IMG/VR virus record: IMGVR_UViG_3300030106_004480
Coordinates: 1 to 32,347 of that record
Direction: 5' to 3' (one strand)
Source of the DNA: a virus
DNA length: 32,347 nt
The notes under the pieces were generated by a model. It was not told the DNA's origin. It was given only the letters and a program-made list of their open reading frames with translations, and did not search any database. The position numbers and the translations under genes are program-made. Positions 1-9,600 of this stretch are shown here, piece by piece; the stretch's first letter is position 1, and every line of letters starts with the position of its first letter.

Positions 1-897
1 GAAGACCCAAACACCAGTATGCGTGAGATGAACTTTGGCAACCCACCGCCCGATCAGCTTGGCATTGAGTCGGATGCGCGTAGCTACGAAGAGCAAAGTC
101 TTAATGTAAGCCAACTGGCAATGGGTGGTGGCCCGAAAGTCACTGCAACACAGGCCAGCCTACAGGCATCGTTTAGCCAGATCAACCGTGAGTGGATGCA
201 GCAATCAGTAGCTAACGCCTATCGCTCTATTGTGCGTAACACGTTGCGTATGATGGCCGATGATCGCTACACCCCAGAACAGTTTCTGGTCAACGTAGCG
301 CGAGACACCGAAGATCCGGTGTATGAAGCGGTCACAGCAGACTTATTGCGCGTTAGATACAAGATCGAGATCAACGCAGGGTCGATGCAGCCACTGACCG
401 AGCAGTTAGAGCGCCAAGATGCGCTACAACTGTTCAACTACACCATTGGCCTACCGGAAATAAACAGGATCGAAGCGATTAAAGGGCTGTTATCTACTTT
501 TAGAGTCCAAGATCCCGAAAAATACCTTGGAAACCAAGAAGATGGCGATACGATCAAGGCGGCAAACCTTGAAAACGTAGCTTACTTGGTCAATGGCGGT
601 GATCCAGGCGTTACGCCCAACGAAAATCACCAACTGCACATACAGCTGCACGGCCAGATACAGCAGTTGCCGCAGTTCCAACAACTATTACCGCAGCAAC
701 AACAGCAAGTGTTGCAGGTTGTGCAAAATCACGTTGGACAGCACCAGCAATTCCTACAACAGATGGCTCAAGGCCAAGCGCCGTCAGCCCCAGCTGAGTC
801 GGGTCGCTCCGAAAGCGAAGGTAGCATTATTTCGCTAGTACGAAGCCAAGCGCAAGAGGTCAGCCAGCAGCTACAAAACGCACCTGGGCAGGGATAG
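1..897 (+). CDS. Portal protein, C-terminal part (5' end outside window)
   Basis: The frame is open from the first base, so the start lies upstream of the window; 298 codons are visible. The portal dodecamer sits at one capsid vertex, forms the DNA entry channel and docks the terminase and tail. The visible part begins with a mixed helical region ending near residue 170. A glutamine-rich C-terminal helical tail follows, with runs of Q near 660-760 nt and a small acidic/serine segment. The motif NENHQLHIQLH resembles the conserved C-terminal histidine block of podovirus portals. Position immediately before the zinc-ribbon, scaffold and capsid genes, and downstream of terS on a circular map, supports the call. 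It could be another head protein of the same block, but portal is the best fit. Confidence 0.72.
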   Translation, partial: EDPNTSMREMNFGNPPPDQLGIESDARSYEEQSLNVSQLAMGGGPKVTATQASLQASFSQINREWMQQSVANAYRSIVRNTLRMMADDRYTPEQFLVNVARDTEDPVYEAVTADLLRVRYKIEINAGSMQPLTEQLERQDALQLFNYTIGLPEINRIEAIKGLLSTFRVQDPEKYLGNQEDGDTIKAANLENVAYLVNGGDPGVTPNENHQLHIQLHGQIQQLPQFQQLLPQQQQQVLQVVQNHVGQHQQFLQQMAQGQAPSAPAESGRSESEGSIISLVRSQAQEVSQQLQNAPGQG

Positions 898-900
898 ACT

Positions 901-1305
901 ATGGTTTTCCACGATTACGAATGTGAAAAGTGTGAACATCGCCAGATAGATGTGCCGTCAGATACTCATGCCAAGATTCGCCGCACAATACAATGCACAG
1001 AGTGTGATGGCACAGCGCGAATGATCTTTGTCACAAGCAACCATATCAACAGCCAGCATTCTGGGATGTATGGCAAGTTTCACGCTGGGTTTGGGCAGGT
1101 CGTAGAGTCATACAGCCATAAACAAGAACTCTTGAAGAAATACAACGTAACTGAAAGCGCAGATGCAGTGGGCGGTTCTAAATGCCACATCACGAACGAT
1201 GTGAGCCAACCTGCCAAACGCTCTACGCAACCAGCATTTTTTGGTAATACACCACAAGAAGCAATAGCAGCAGCAGAAAAAGCTTTCAACGAGGAGAGTA
1301 ACTGA
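901..1305 (+). CDS. FmdB-like zinc-ribbon protein
   Basis: This is a 134-residue protein starting 3 bases after the portal stop. The N-terminus has two CxxC knuckles, C8-x2-C11 and C32-x2-C35, spaced as in FmdB-type zinc ribbons, so it probably binds one zinc ion. The remainder is hydrophilic, with a glycine/histidine-rich middle (SQHSGMYGKFHAGFGQ) and an alanine-rich helical C-terminus. Similar small zinc-ribbon proteins are common between portal and scaffold genes in environmental phages. Their role is unknown; assembly factor or protease regulator are guesses. Its stop overlaps the ATG of the scaffold gene (TGATG), which suggests translational coupling. Confidence 0.6.
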   Translation: MVFHDYECEKCEHRQIDVPSDTHAKIRRTIQCTECDGTARMIFVTSNHINSQHSGMYGKFHAGFGQVVESYSHKQELLKKYNVTESADAVGGSKCHITNDVSQPAKRSTQPAFFGNTPQEAIAAAEKAFNEESN

Positions 1306-2174
1306 TGTCCGAGGCTATTCTTGATTTGGACTCCGGTTCAGAAGATACGTCACCCGATACAGGCCCATCTAACGAGCAGCCAACTAATGAAGTTGAACTG
1401 TTTGCGGATGACACGCCCGAATCGGCACAATCTGAAGAAACCGGACACTCTAATGCGGAAACGTCGGATTTTGATCCAGAACGGCACGATTGGCTTCGCA
1501 GTGATGTTGAGTCTGTGCCAGAGCAGTATCGGGGGCTAGTACCTCTCGCAAAGAATCTACAAGCGCAGTTTACCAAATCGCAGCAAGACTTGGCTGACCA
1601 ACGGCGTGAACTACAAGCTCAACAGGGTGAGTGGGCAAACCGTGTGCAGCAGATGGCTGTGCCACAACAACCGCAGATTGATCCTATACAGGAAATGCGG
1701 AACAACCTGTCTGAAGAGGATGCGCGAGGGATTGATGCCGTCGAGCAGATTATCCAGCACAGGGTTGGCACACAGATGCAGCAGATGCAAAACCAAGTCG
1801 CGCAGTTACAACAGCAGTTATCTCATGCAAACCAATACGTCCAAGGCCAGCAAACAGCGTACATCGATTCGCAGGTACAAGAGGCGCGTGGTGAATATGG
1901 ACAAGACTTAGACAACTATACCGATCAGATCGTAGCCACTGTTCGCATTAATAATCCACAGACAGGGCAACCTTATACGGTCAGAGAGGCGTATGAGTTA
2001 CACGCTGGGATAACAGCGCAAAAAGCTGCGGAGTTACGGCAAAACGATAGTCAAGCGCGTAACACTAGCAAACGTGCAGTGCGGTCAACTACAGGCGTAG
2101 ATGCAAGCGAGGATACTGGCCCGATTTCAGAAAACGAGGTTTTGGCAGGGTTGTCAAAATTAGGTTTTGAATAG
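1305..2174 (+). CDS. Probable capsid scaffolding protein
   Basis: This 289-residue protein has a strongly acidic, Ser/Glu/Asp-rich N-terminal 65 residues. A long, glutamine-rich, predicted coiled-coil middle follows (roughly residues 80-200), and the tail is short, mixed-charge and basic near KRAVR. This architecture and the position directly before the major capsid gene are those of podovirus scaffolding proteins, which template procapsid assembly and then leave. No protease motif is visible, so it is likely a pure scaffold and not a protease-scaffold fusion. The assignment rests on composition and gene order, not on a specific family motif. Confidence 0.66.
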   Translation: MSEAILDLDSGSEDTSPDTGPSNEQPTNEVELFADDTPESAQSEETGHSNAETSDFDPERHDWLRSDVESVPEQYRGLVPLAKNLQAQFTKSQQDLADQRRELQAQQGEWANRVQQMAVPQQPQIDPIQEMRNNLSEEDARGIDAVEQIIQHRVGTQMQQMQNQVAQLQQQLSHANQYVQGQQTAYIDSQVQEARGEYGQDLDNYTDQIVATVRINNPQTGQPYTVREAYELHAGITAQKAAELRQNDSQARNTSKRAVRSTTGVDASEDTGPISENEVLAGLSKLGFE

Positions 2175-2185
2175 GACTATAAAAA

Positions 2186-3175
2186 ATGCCAGCAACAAGT
2201 AGAACAGACGTATTTGATGCTGCGTTTACTCTCACGATGAGGGCCAAGCGCAAGGAACTTACAGATAACTTTTTTCAAGCATACCCCACGCTAGAAATGT
2301 TTCGCAGTGGAAATGCTTTAGTCACCGAAAACGGCGGTAAAGAAATCCAGTGTGATCTTCTTTACGGGGGTAACACGGCTCAGTATTTCAGCGGTTATGA
2401 CGTACTGAACACCGATGCCGTTGATGGTATTACAGCGGCGTTTTATCCGTTCCGCTATGTAGCTGCTCCGATTACGATCAACTACACCGAGGAACAGGAA
2501 AACCGCAAGAGCGATGCAGCTATGAAGCTGTTGGAAGCAAAGACTCGTCAGTCTATGCTTTCGATCCGCGACCAGGTAAACGCATCTCTCTATAGCTCAC
2601 AGACGGGCAAAGCGCCGTTGGGCTTCCAGGATATTATTGCTGATGATCCCACTTCCAGCCCGACTACGTTGGGTGGCATTACGGTAAGCAGCAATTCTTG
2701 GTGGCAGAACAAGGCCAACAACGCAACCTCTGACACTTCGTTCAAGACAATTACTGGAACGAATTTTTATGAAGGTATGCTGCGTATGGCATCGCTTTGG
2801 AATGACGTTTCCGAAGGCAATGAGCAGCCTACGAATATCTTTACGACAAACGATATTTACGCTGACTTTGAGGAGATATTTGAGGGTACTGGTTACCAGC
2901 GTTTGAGCAGCAACGATGCTCCGGGCGTTGATGGTCGCATGCCTTCTTTCCGTGGCATTCCGGTGCAGTATGACCGCGATTGCGCTACGGGCAAAATGTA
3001 TTTTCTCAACACCAACTATCTCAAGATGCACATGCAAGCTGGGATGAACTTTGCCAAAACTCCGTTCAAGGAGCCAGCAAACCAGATGGCGAAAGTTGCG
3101 TTTATCGTAGCAGGGCTGCAAATCACTACAAATAATCGCCGCAGACAGGGCGTTATTTATAACATCAACGACTAA
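2186..3175 (+). CDS. Major capsid protein (HK97-fold type)
   Basis: The gene encodes 329 residues, 11 bases after the scaffold stop. The sequence has the features of environmental-phage coat proteins of this length. There is a helical N-terminus (residues 1-35), and a segment rich in aromatic and beta-prone residues near 55-95 (YGGNTAQYFSGYD, YPFRYVAAPITINY). A long spine-like helix lies near 96-125 (EEQENRKSDAAMKLLEAKTRQ). The conserved late block RGIPVQYDRDC...MYFLNTNYLKM is followed by a beta-rich end, GLQITTNNRRRQGVIYNI. No N-terminal delta domain or protease site is obvious, in keeping with a separate scaffold. It forms the icosahedral shell. Gene order portal-scaffold-coat supports the call strongly. 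Confidence 0.85.
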   Translation: MPATSRTDVFDAAFTLTMRAKRKELTDNFFQAYPTLEMFRSGNALVTENGGKEIQCDLLYGGNTAQYFSGYDVLNTDAVDGITAAFYPFRYVAAPITINYTEEQENRKSDAAMKLLEAKTRQSMLSIRDQVNASLYSSQTGKAPLGFQDIIADDPTSSPTTLGGITVSSNSWWQNKANNATSDTSFKTITGTNFYEGMLRMASLWNDVSEGNEQPTNIFTTNDIYADFEEIFEGTGYQRLSSNDAPGVDGRMPSFRGIPVQYDRDCATGKMYFLNTNYLKMHMQAGMNFAKTPFKEPANQMAKVAFIVAGLQITTNNRRRQGVIYNIND

Positions 3176-3189
3176 GAAAGGTCTTAAAA

Positions 3190-3696
3190 ATGTCTGATTT
3201 TAAAAAGACTCAGCCAGGCCTTATTGGTGGTCAAGCAATAGATGAAACAAGCACTGAACAGCTGCATCCTTTAGGTATGCGCGTTTTTGCTGAAGATCTT
3301 GCATCTACTGATTATGGCGTTGGCGAATTTATATATCTCAAAGGTGTTGCATCTACTGCTTTGGGATCTTTTACAACGTACACCGAAGATAGCTTTTCAA
3401 CTGCGCTGTTGGCTGCTAATGCAGTTGGACAGGTTGCAGTTTCGATGAGCGCAAATGTTGCTAACCAATATGGTTGGTATCAGATAAGCGGTAAGGCAGT
3501 AGGAAAAGCTCTTACTAGCTACGCTGACAACGGTTTGGTTTACGCTACATCAACGGCTGGCAGCATTGATGATGCTGTGGTTTCTGGTGACAGGGTGAAG
3601 CGGGCAATAGGCGCATCTGCGGTTGGAACTCCATCCTCTGGTTTAGCTGAATTTGATATTCAGTATCCTTTTATGGATGATGGAGCAGCTTCATAA
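3190..3696 (+). CDS. Probable capsid decoration (cement) protein
   Basis: This 168-residue protein lies 14 bases after the coat gene. It is rich in Ala, Ser, Thr and Gly, with no long helices, no cysteine and no membrane segment. The pattern suggests a compact beta-sandwich: GVGEFIYLKGVAS, VGQVAVSMSANVANQYGWYQISGKAVGKAL, GSIDDAVVSGDRVKRAIGAS. Proteins of this size and composition directly after the coat gene are usually head decoration or stabilisation proteins that sit on the outer capsid surface. I infer this from context and composition, as no named family motif is visible. A hairpin follows the stop and may reduce read-through into the next genes. Confidence 0.55.
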   Translation: MSDFKKTQPGLIGGQAIDETSTEQLHPLGMRVFAEDLASTDYGVGEFIYLKGVASTALGSFTTYTEDSFSTALLAANAVGQVAVSMSANVANQYGWYQISGKAVGKALTSYADNGLVYATSTAGSIDDAVVSGDRVKRAIGASAVGTPSSGLAEFDIQYPFMDDGAAS

Positions 3697-3712
3697 TTTT
3701 ACCATTGATGGA

Positions 3713-3765
3713 GGGTGGGGTTGGCAGGTCGCAAGGTTGCCTCCTTTAAGCCTGTCACCTCACCC
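3713..3765 (+). terminator. Imperfect long hairpin after decoration gene, possible attenuator
   Basis: The only sizeable gap in the early late-block (3697-3793) holds an inverted repeat. The left arm, 3713-3728, runs GGGTGGGGTTGGCAGG; the right arm, 3751-3765, runs CCTGTCACCTCACCC. They pair over about 15 bases with two mismatches and a bulge, and a small GCAA/TTGC stem lies inside. No T-run follows, so a complete intrinsic terminator is unlikely. A partial terminator, RNA-processing site or stability element that raises capsid over tail gene expression is more plausible. Confidence 0.45.
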
Positions 3766-3793
3766 ACTATCTAAAATTTAAAGAGAGATAACA

Positions 3794-4207
3794 ATGGCAA
3801 AACGTATGCAGCAGCATACCCTGTCAGATGAAGTAGCAGAAGCGGCAAAAGCGACTACACCTGCTCCTGTAAAAGAGGAAGCGGCCAGCGTTACGCCAGA
3901 TCAAATTGCCCAGTTGATTTTAAAGGGCAGCGACGAAACGAAAGATGCAATTCGCAAGGCGCTCGATTTGGATAAAACGCACACCCGTCAGCGCCGATCC
4001 AAAGTCACCAATAGCCAAGTGCGGAATCACGTTAGGGCTGTTGGTGAGGTGACTCATTTGCCAGGTTTCATACCTGCGCCCCCGGCGCGTATATCAGATC
4101 GCGGCCCCGAAGCCGTCCGTATTTGGAAAGATCGTTGGTTGGAAAACAACGGCGATAATTTGTCCGAATACGATCTGGATCAGATAGCCCAGGGCGCTGA
4201 AATGTAG
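3794..4207 (+). CDS. Unknown virion-region protein
   Basis: This 137-residue protein is preceded by a good ribosome site (AGAGAG, 9 bases before ATG). The first 45 residues are Ala/Glu/Lys-rich and probably disordered or helical. A basic patch (KTHTRQRRSK, near residues 56-65) follows. The last 60 residues look folded and include a proline segment (LPGFIPAPPARISDRGPEAVRIWKDRW). It lies between the decoration gene and the connector genes, where small head-completion or neck proteins are usual. I do not recognise the family. The folded C-terminus with invariant-looking Trp residues (KDRWLEN) would be the part to search. Confidence 0.6.
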   Translation: MAKRMQQHTLSDEVAEAAKATTPAPVKEEAASVTPDQIAQLILKGSDETKDAIRKALDLDKTHTRQRRSKVTNSQVRNHVRAVGEVTHLPGFIPAPPARISDRGPEAVRIWKDRWLENNGDNLSEYDLDQIAQGAEM

Positions 4208-4210
4208 ACA

Positions 4211-4453
4211 GTGACAGAAAGTTTAGGTCAGGTAAACGCCGCTGCATTTTTTGGTGATGCTGCGCTCTTCGGAGTGCTACAGGCTGACACCGTTACGTTT
4301 GGCGCATCGTTTACTGTTCCATCGTTGACAACGACAGAGCGAGATGCGCTGACGGCAGCGAATGGGATGCTGATCTACAACAGCACACTGAACAAATTTC
4401 AAGGGTACGAAAACGGTGCGTGGGTCGATATGAGAGCCGCCGTACTGGGATGA
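4211..4453 (+). CDS. Small fibre-motif protein
   Basis: The gene has a GTG start 3 bases after the previous stop and encodes 80 residues. The second half contains a motif I know from tail-fibre and appendage proteins: a threonine/arginine-Asp turn, then ANGMLIYNSTLNKFQGYENG and a terminal W-V-D-M. In fibres this forms a short beta unit. Here it stands alone between the head and connector genes, so the product may be a small head fibre or a neck appendage. The stop overlaps the next start (ATGA at 4450-4453), which indicates coupled translation with the connector gene. Confidence 0.6.
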   Translation: MTESLGQVNAAAFFGDAALFGVLQADTVTFGASFTVPSLTTTERDALTAANGMLIYNSTLNKFQGYENGAWVDMRAAVLG

Positions 4454-5148
4454 CAAACATTGAGATTTTGCAGATAGCGTTACGGCGCGTTGGGCTGAAC
4501 ACAAATAGCTCGACGTTCAAGAATAGTGCGCGTGACTATCTGAATCTGGTTGGCAAAGATATTCAAAGCCGTGAGCAATGGAACTGGCTGTTTAAGTCGG
4601 CTACGTTTAATACTGTTGCAGACACGCGAACGTACTCGTTAGAAACGGATGTGCTGACTCCGTTATCGTTTCGGAACATAACAGAAAACCATGTCATCAT
4701 AGTCCAAAGCACCCAAGACATTGATGCAGCTGACCCAGACTCCAGCACAGACGGTGATCCTCGATTTGTTGCCATCAACGGCATAGATACCAACGGTGCT
4801 ATACAAGTAACACTGTATCCCACGCCAGACGGCGTAGACAGCATTGGGTATCGCTACTACAGACAAATCCCAGATTTTGTAGAGTTAGAAGACAACAACT
4901 CCATCAACCAGTATTACCCCCCAGTTATACAGCCAGCACTGATCTACGGCATCTCCTCGCTATTTAAGCAAGAGAAAGGTGATGACCAAGGCGCTGGTGT
5001 AGATCGCAATGAGATGGAGCGTGTGCTAGCAATTGCCTCCAGACAAAACCTCAGTGTGCAGGGCAACCGCAAGTTTCGTATGCGGCGCTCTGACGATACC
5101 GCAGTTGATAATTTTTCATTTTACCCAACTGAAGGTTCGTTAAACTGA
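4450..5148 (+). CDS. Head-tail connector / adaptor protein
   Basis: I chose the ATG at 4450, giving 232 residues; it forms an ATGA overlap with the previous stop. An in-frame ATG at 4420 would overlap the upstream gene by 34 bases and adds a non-conserved Arg-rich tail. The N-terminus is a helical bundle (MTNIEILQIALRRVG... followed by NSARDYLNLVGKDIQSREQWNWLF), as in adaptor proteins of the P22 gp4 / T7 gp11 type that bind under the portal. The middle is beta-rich with YPTPDG and GYRYYRQIPD. The end is again helical. Its position between the head and nozzle genes supports the role. Identity to a specific family is inferred. Confidence 0.62.
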   Translation: MTNIEILQIALRRVGLNTNSSTFKNSARDYLNLVGKDIQSREQWNWLFKSATFNTVADTRTYSLETDVLTPLSFRNITENHVIIVQSTQDIDAADPDSSTDGDPRFVAINGIDTNGAIQVTLYPTPDGVDSIGYRYYRQIPDFVELEDNNSINQYYPPVIQPALIYGISSLFKQEKGDDQGAGVDRNEMERVLAIASRQNLSVQGNRKFRMRRSDDTAVDNFSFYPTEGSLN

Positions 5149-6647
5149 TGCCAATAGCTGCCGAATCCCTTCGCCTTGGCCCTTGGAGAGACGGGGTAAA
5201 CTACAGTGTTCCAGCCGAGGATTTGTCTCCGTCTGGCATCCATGATATGCAAAATTGCACTGTAGGGTTGGCAGGTGAGGTATCTAAGCGTAAGGGGTTT
5301 GTAAAATTCAACAGCAGTGCAATGAACAGCGGTGCTACAGTTACAGCATTGGGTCAAGTCACGCTAGCTGGCACAGAGAAGGTGTTCGCTTTCTGCGGTG
5401 ACAAATTTTTTGACGTTACAGGTGGCTCTGCTACAGATCGGACAGGCAGCACAACGATTACGGCTGGCAACGACTATACATGGCAATGGGTGTTGGCAGG
5501 TGACACGTTGGTCGCAGTAAACGGCCAAGACACCGATGCCATCAAATGGACGGGCGGTAGCAACAATGCAGCTACGTTAGATGATGATTCGCGGTTTAGC
5601 AAGCCCAAGCACGTAGCGTTCTGGGAAAATCGTCTTTGGGTAGGTAACACCAATACCGTGCCAGATCGTGTATGGCGCTCAGATCCCGGTGATATAGAGA
5701 CATGGGGTGCGCTAAACTATCATGCCTTTGGTTACGATGTGACGGGACTTTCGCCCTTCCAAAGCACACTTTCTGTGCATACCGAGCAAGGTATACACAC
5801 CCTTACGCCTACGGGTAACTCTACGATCCCATTCAGCCAGCAGCAGCGCACACAGCGCGGAACAATCGCTAGCAGAACGATTGTAACGATCCCTGGAGAG
5901 CGTCAGTTGTTTGTGCGTGAGGACGGAATCTACCAGTGGACAGGTGGCCCTGCCGTTGAGAAGATCAGCTTTGCGTTAGATGATGGCTATTGGCCGAACC
6001 TCAACAGTGCGCGATTACCGTATTCGTTTGCATTGTTTTATCCAGCTGAAGAGCAGGTGTGGTTTTTTCTGCCCTTTGGGGCATCACAAACGCAGATGAA
6101 CAGCGTGGTTATATACAGCAACCGCCTTAACTGCTGGTTTGGCCCGTATAATGGGTTTACGCGCAACGCTGCGGCCATGATCGACGAGTTGCCCCATGCT
6201 GGCGATTTCGCTGGTCACATCCAGAAACATGAGACAGGTGACAACGATGACGGGTCAGCTATCCAAGCGTTTTTCGAGACAGCTAACTTGGCTCCTTTGG
6301 GCGATGCTGTTCAGTGTCGTTGGTTGTATAACCGCACATTGTTTGATAACACAGGAGACTTCGATCTAAGTATAACCCAGACCTCTGCTTCGATTGTTAG
6401 CAACGTCGAAACGATACAGATGGGCGATCTGGGCGCTACGTTGGACACTACGTTTACGCTGGATGCAAGCGTTCTACAGAGCGATGTAACTGCACTGACT
6501 ACGGACAGTGATCTGTTTGGATACGATCCGCGCACTAAGCTGCGGTTCAGCAATTTTAACGATGATGAGACATTCACGATTAGGCGCACCAATTTGCAAT
6601 ACAAGCCGATTGGTTTAACGCGCAAACGCACAACTGGGATAGAGTAA
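5148..6647 (+). CDS. Tail nozzle / hub protein (beta-propeller type)
   Basis: This 499-residue protein has a start that overlaps the previous stop by one base. It is almost entirely beta, with repeated blade-like units: Gly-Asp turns followed by W or F (FCGDKFFDVTGG, DYTWQWVLAGDTLVAVNGQD, HVAFWENRLWVGNTN, RQLFVREDGIYQWTGG, QVWFFLPFG, NRLNCWFGPYNG). This is the pattern of podovirus tail hub or nozzle proteins (P22 gp10 / T7 gp12-like), which form a beta-propeller platform below the adaptor and carry the fibres. The C-terminus is rich in Asp and Thr. Overlapping starts with both neighbours place it in the same coupled tail-assembly set. Confidence 0.62.
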   Translation: MPIAAESLRLGPWRDGVNYSVPAEDLSPSGIHDMQNCTVGLAGEVSKRKGFVKFNSSAMNSGATVTALGQVTLAGTEKVFAFCGDKFFDVTGGSATDRTGSTTITAGNDYTWQWVLAGDTLVAVNGQDTDAIKWTGGSNNAATLDDDSRFSKPKHVAFWENRLWVGNTNTVPDRVWRSDPGDIETWGALNYHAFGYDVTGLSPFQSTLSVHTEQGIHTLTPTGNSTIPFSQQQRTQRGTIASRTIVTIPGERQLFVREDGIYQWTGGPAVEKISFALDDGYWPNLNSARLPYSFALFYPAEEQVWFFLPFGASQTQMNSVVIYSNRLNCWFGPYNGFTRNAAAMIDELPHAGDFAGHIQKHETGDNDDGSAIQAFFETANLAPLGDAVQCRWLYNRTLFDNTGDFDLSITQTSASIVSNVETIQMGDLGATLDTTFTLDASVLQSDVTALTTDSDLFGYDPRTKLRFSNFNDDETFTIRRTNLQYKPIGLTRKRTTGIE

Positions 6648-9600
6648 TGGCTGTTAGTAGAGAACCAATGCTGGGCAGCACATCAAGGCGCAGAAGGACT
6701 AACACAACGCAATATACGAATCCGTATGCCCAAGCTGCTGCGGCAAGGTCAGCACAGCGTACAACTCCAAAACGCTATGCTAACCCTTTTTCGGGTCAGC
6801 CAGCAAACCAGCCTCCACAAGACCCTATAACACAGGCAATAACAGGTGGATCTACAGGCGGTGGCTTTGATGATACAGTAACGCCAACAGGCGTAAACAC
6901 AGATGCACAAACTGCGTTTCAAGAGCAAACGGGGGGCAAGGTTGCTGGTAGTACTCCAGCCAATATGCCACCCCCTCCACCACCGCCGCCGCCTCCACCA
7001 CCTACAATGGCACAGATGCAAGCGCCACAAACGCAAAACAATCCGTTGCCCCAAGGTGGAATGACTTCGGATCAATATCAGCAAGTTTTGCGGATGAACA
7101 ACCAGCCTACGGGCAACGCATTTGATCCGAATGCGGGTAATGCTATGGCATTAGCACAAGCCGCTCAACGCCCAGCAAACCAACCGTTTGACGATACAGT
7201 TACGCCAACGGGTATATCCACAGAAGTAGCCACATCTGCACCGCGAGATTTGCCGTCAATGGCAGATGCACAAGCTCCTTCAGTAGCGCCAGCGCCAATG
7301 ACAGTGGATGACTACCAAAATATTCTACGGGGCGAAACGCAGGGCATAAGAGATTCAATAGTTACAGCGGATGATTATAACAGACTTCTTAGTGGTGCGG
7401 AAGATCGCATAACAAGCGCGATCAATGCAGATCGGATGACCGCAGATGATTACCAAAATATCTTGCGCGGCGAAACTCAAGGTATCCGAGATGCCATCGT
7501 TACAGCAGACGATTATAACAGGTTACTTAGTGGTCAAGGTGATCGGATTGTAGATGCAATAAATCAAGGTAGAATGACCGCTGATGATTACCAAAGCCTA
7601 CTGCGCGGTGAAACCCAAGGTATTTCAGATGCAATAGCAGGTAGTACTAGCGCCCAACAAGCAATGTTTGACGCGCAGAACCAACGGTTTACTGATGCCA
7701 TATCGGGCAGCACTGACGCTCAACAGGCCATGTTCGACGCGCAGAATCAACGGTTTACTGATGCCATATCGGGCAGCACTGACGCTCAACGTGCAATGTT
7801 TGAAGCGCAGAATCAGCAGTTAGGCGGTATCAGTGGGATTTTAGAACAACAATTTGCCATGCAACAAGCCCAACAAGCCCAAGCTGACCAGCGCCGACAA
7901 GCACAGTTGGAAATGGAGGCAGCGCAACGAGCGCAGAATGAACAACAAGCGCAATTAGATATGCAACGAGCGCAAAGAATAAACGACCGTACGCGAGACT
8001 TGCTATCGGGATACGGTGGCGGCACACCTGCCCAACGAGAAATGATGATAGCACAAGCGCCAACCTTTCAACAGCAGCAGTTGCTTCGTAGGGCTGAGAG
8101 CAGACTTCAAGCGCCTTCTGGTGCAACGGATGCACAGGCTGCAATGTTTGCCGCACAGACACCTACTGAACTGCCCGATGTAACAGGTTTCCGTAGTCCT
8201 TATGCAGACGCTGCTGTAGCACAGGGGGGCGATATAACTGCGCCCACAACATATAGAAACCCCTACGCAGACGCTGCGGCTCAACAGCCCGATACTGGGC
8301 TTCGCACGGCAGACGGCAGACCACAGTTTCAGCCAAGGATGCCACAATTAGGAAGATTAGCAAATCCAGGTGGGAACCTACAGCAACGGTTAGAGCAAGA
8401 GTATTTAGGCCGCATTGACTCTGCTAATGACCCGATCCTTGCATCCCAGATAGCTGACCAACAGCTACGTCAGCAAGAGGCACAACAGGGCTTAGTCGAA
8501 CAGCTATCGCGCTACGGCGTATTACGAGGCGGTGGCGATACAGCCGCTGCATTGACGCGCATGGCAGAGGGCAATGAGCGTAACAGATTGGCATTAGAAG
8601 CTGCTGCGGCACAGCGCAGACAGGGCGATCTAAGAGATGCGTTGGCTTTCGATCAAGCGCGTTCATCAATGAATATTGCACAACGTGGTCAAGGGTTAGA
8701 AGAGCGTCTTGCACAAGATCGACTCTTAGATACGGCATTAGCTCGTGATGTAACTCGCGCTGGGCAGACAGGCCAGTTCCAAGGGGTAGATACGCTAGCT
8801 GCACAAGAGCAACGTCAACGGATGAATATTGCTGAACGTGGACAAACACTCGAAGAGCAATTGGGTGGCGAAACCATACAAGACAGACAGCAGGGACGCG
8901 ATATTGCGGCTGCTGAACTGACGGGACGTTTTGGCGATGCAGACACGTTAGCTGGCCGCGAGTTAGCATTACGAGAGGATCTGACTCGTCGAGGTGATTT
9001 ACGCGCACAGCAAGCGGCTGAGTCGGAGCTATTTGGACGAGTAATTACAGGAACGGATGCTCCTATAACAACATTGCAAGGCCAACGGGCTGCTAGTGAC
9101 TTAGATACGGCTGGTTTGGCGCGTGAGGCTACTGAGGCAGGTCTAACGGGCCAGTTTAGAGGTGGCGATACAACGGCTGAAAGAGCATTGGAAAGTCAGC
9201 TTGCCAGTGACGATCTAGCGCGTCAGATACAAGAGGCTGGCGTAACGGGACAATACGGCGGTGAAGATACGCTACAATCGCAGGTGATTGAAAGCAGCTT
9301 GCAGAACGAGGCGCTGAACCGAGGATTGGCGAGAGCCGGGGCTACGGGTCTTTTCCGCGAAGAGGGTGACACTGGCGCTGGCACAGAGACGCTTGAGAGC
9401 CGCCTACGCACGGCTGGTTTGACGGGCAGATTGGATGATGACATTACATTGGCTGGCCGACAAGCAGAACAAGATTTGATCGGAAGTATACTGGCTGCAT
9501 CTGACCCAGAGCTTGAAGGTCGCACTGATGCGCTTGCTGAAGCATTGACACGGAGATTGGGTGAAGATTTTGGCCCGACACAAGATGAAATTGTAAACGA

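Noticed and set aside
2597-3121. A 174-residue - strand ORF within the major capsid gene.
   Set aside because: Antisense to a well-supported coat gene; composition (Arg, Cys, His-rich) is typical of shadow frames.
4420-4449. An earlier ATG for the connector gene.
   Set aside because: It overlaps the upstream gene by 34 bases and lacks a ribosome site; the ATGA overlap at 4450 is the typical arrangement in this operon.
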